A stretch of DNA of 15,066 bases from JBJXHB01 sp046160725. Its GTDB lineage: Bacteria; Pseudomonadota; Gammaproteobacteria; Burkholderiales; Burkholderiaceae_C. The position numbers and the translations under genes are program-made. This document shows, piece by piece, positions 13,360 to 15,066 of the stretch (position 1 is the stretch's first letter; every line of letters starts with the position of its first letter). The stretch spans positions 1 to 15,066 of the forward strand of contig JBJXHB010000260.1 in assembly GCA_046160725.1 (NCBI GenBank), written 5' to 3'. The notes below the pieces were generated by a model, which did not search any database, was not told the DNA's origin, and saw only the letters and a program-made list of their open reading frames with translations.

Positions 13360-13845
13360 ATGGAAGCCTGGCTGCACGGCCTGCTCGGGGCGCTGGCGCT
13401 GCCGCGATACGGCCTGAGCACCGTGTTCGTGGTCGCGCTGGTGTCGGCCACGCTGTTGCCGATGGGCTCGGAGCCGGCCGTGTTCGGCCTGATCAAGCTG
13501 AACCCGGCGATGTTCTGGCCCGCGATCCTCGTCGCCACTGCCGGCAACACCGTCGGCGGCGCCATCAGCTGGTGGATGGGCTGGGCCGCCGAGCGCACCT
13601 ACGAACGCATCAAGCACCAGCCGCCTTCTCACCAGCGCGCGCTGGGCTGGCTGGAGCGCTTCGGCCCCAAGGCCTGCCTGCTGAGCTGGCTGCCGGTGGT
13701 GGGTGACCCGCTGTGCGCGGTGGCCGGCTGGCTGCGGTTGCCGTTTTGGCCGTGCCTGCTGTACATGGCGATCGGCAAGTTCGCGCGCTACCTGACGATG
13801 ACCGCCGCGCTGCTGTGGTTGTTCCCGGGCAGCGTGACGTTGTGA
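13360..13845 (+). CDS. YqaA-family inner-membrane protein (DedA/VTT-like)
   Basis: A protein of 161 residues, close to E. coli YqaA (about 142). It has the family marks: SATLLPMGSEPAVFG (about 30-44), GNTVGGAISWWMG (about 63-75), LLSWLPVVGDPLCAVAGWLR (about 107-126) and GKFARYL (about 139-145). About four hydrophobic segments are visible, including re-entrant-like stretches as in DedA/VTT proteins. DedA relatives move phospholipid or undecaprenyl-phosphate lipids across the inner membrane, but YqaA itself has no established substrate that I know of. It is divergent from dusB with a 104-bp gap, and hairpins lie downstream, so it is probably monocistronic. Confidence 0.9.
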   Translation: MEAWLHGLLGALALPRYGLSTVFVVALVSATLLPMGSEPAVFGLIKLNPAMFWPAILVATAGNTVGGAISWWMGWAAERTYERIKHQPPSHQRALGWLERFGPKACLLSWLPVVGDPLCAVAGWLRLPFWPCLLYMAIGKFARYLTMTAALLWLFPGSVTL

Positions 13846-13857
13846 CGGGCTGCGCAA

Positions 13858-13873
13858 GCCGGGCTTTCCCGGC
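13858..13873 (+). terminator. Hairpin after the yqaA-family gene, possible terminator
   Basis: GCCGGG-CTTT-CCCGGC, perfect 6-bp arms, starts 12 bp after the stop. No T run follows, so this is a weak terminator candidate at best. Confidence 0.4.
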
Positions 13874-13886
13874 GGGCGCCGTCGCC

Positions 13887-13901
13887 GCACCGCCCGGGTG
13901 C
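13887..13901 (+). repeat. Second hairpin before the M32 carboxypeptidase gene
   Basis: GCACC-GCCCG-GGTGC, 5-bp arms, with further GC pairing possible in the flanks if a bulge is allowed. It lies just upstream of a GACAAT at 13909-13914. Together with the hairpin at 13858-13873 it may separate the two genes. Confidence 0.35.
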
Positions 13902-13908
13902 GCGGCGC

Positions 13909-13914
13909 GACAAT
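13909..13914 (+). promoter_or_regulatory. Possible -10 box of the M32 carboxypeptidase gene
   Basis: GACAAT matches 4 of 6 consensus bases. A start of transcription near 13921 would give a leader of about 8 nt to the ATG at 13929 or 23 nt to that at 13944. The -35 is not recognisable. Confidence 0.3.
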
Positions 13915-13943
13915 CCGGCACTGTCTTGATGCGCCGAACGCCG

Positions 13944-15066
<1,123 letters not shown>

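Overview
The window is about 15 kb of very GC-rich chromosome with densely packed, mostly housekeeping genes. It looks like a betaproteobacterium of the order Burkholderiales, perhaps the Rubrivivax/Leptothrix group. That placement rests on the GC content, the PEP-CTERM protein, the style of the LpxC, DusB, PurH and RuvC sequences, and the dusB-purH...ruvC gene neighbourhood. It is inference; no 16S or other marker is present. I see no mobile element, phage gene, CRISPR array, tRNA or rRNA, and no obvious new multi-gene system.

Layout. Positions 1-231 hold the end of a flavin monooxygenase on the + strand. It converges on a PEP-CTERM exported protein (340-849, - strand) across a rho-independent terminator. 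A 293-bp divergent region follows, carrying a CCCC/GGGG dyad, a strong hairpin and a close match to a sigma-32 heat-shock promoter in front of htpX (1143-2018). htpX converges, with a 1-bp gap, on a WYL-domain regulator of the YafY type (2020-3018, -). Divergent from the regulator is a two-gene unit: a Tat-exported DUF1579-like protein and a GFA/CENP-V zinc protein (3193-4409). Next comes a kefF-kefC pair on the - strand (4424-6807) whose genes overlap by 4 bp, i.e. a glutathione-gated K+ efflux system with its flavoprotein partner. lpxC (6921-7859) is divergent from kefF, with a -10 box placed as if the mRNA were leaderless. Two very small membrane proteins follow it.

From 8333 to 13255 everything is on the - strand and is probably read as dusB, purH, plsC, cdsA-like, ruvC. 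The relatives I remember usually have fis between dusB and purH. Here only 49 bp with a small hairpin lies there. A plsC/cdsA-like pair separates purH from ruvC, and the cdsA-like protein lacks several residues I expect in a working CDP-diglyceride synthase. Divergent from dusB are a yqaA-family membrane protein (13360-13845) and the first three quarters of an M32 carboxypeptidase that runs off the window end.

Points most worth a second look: the sigma-32-type promoter of htpX, the missing fis gene, the degenerate CdsA-like protein, and the recurring -10-box-next-to-ATG geometry (lpxC, yqaA, perhaps plsC), which suggests leaderless transcription.
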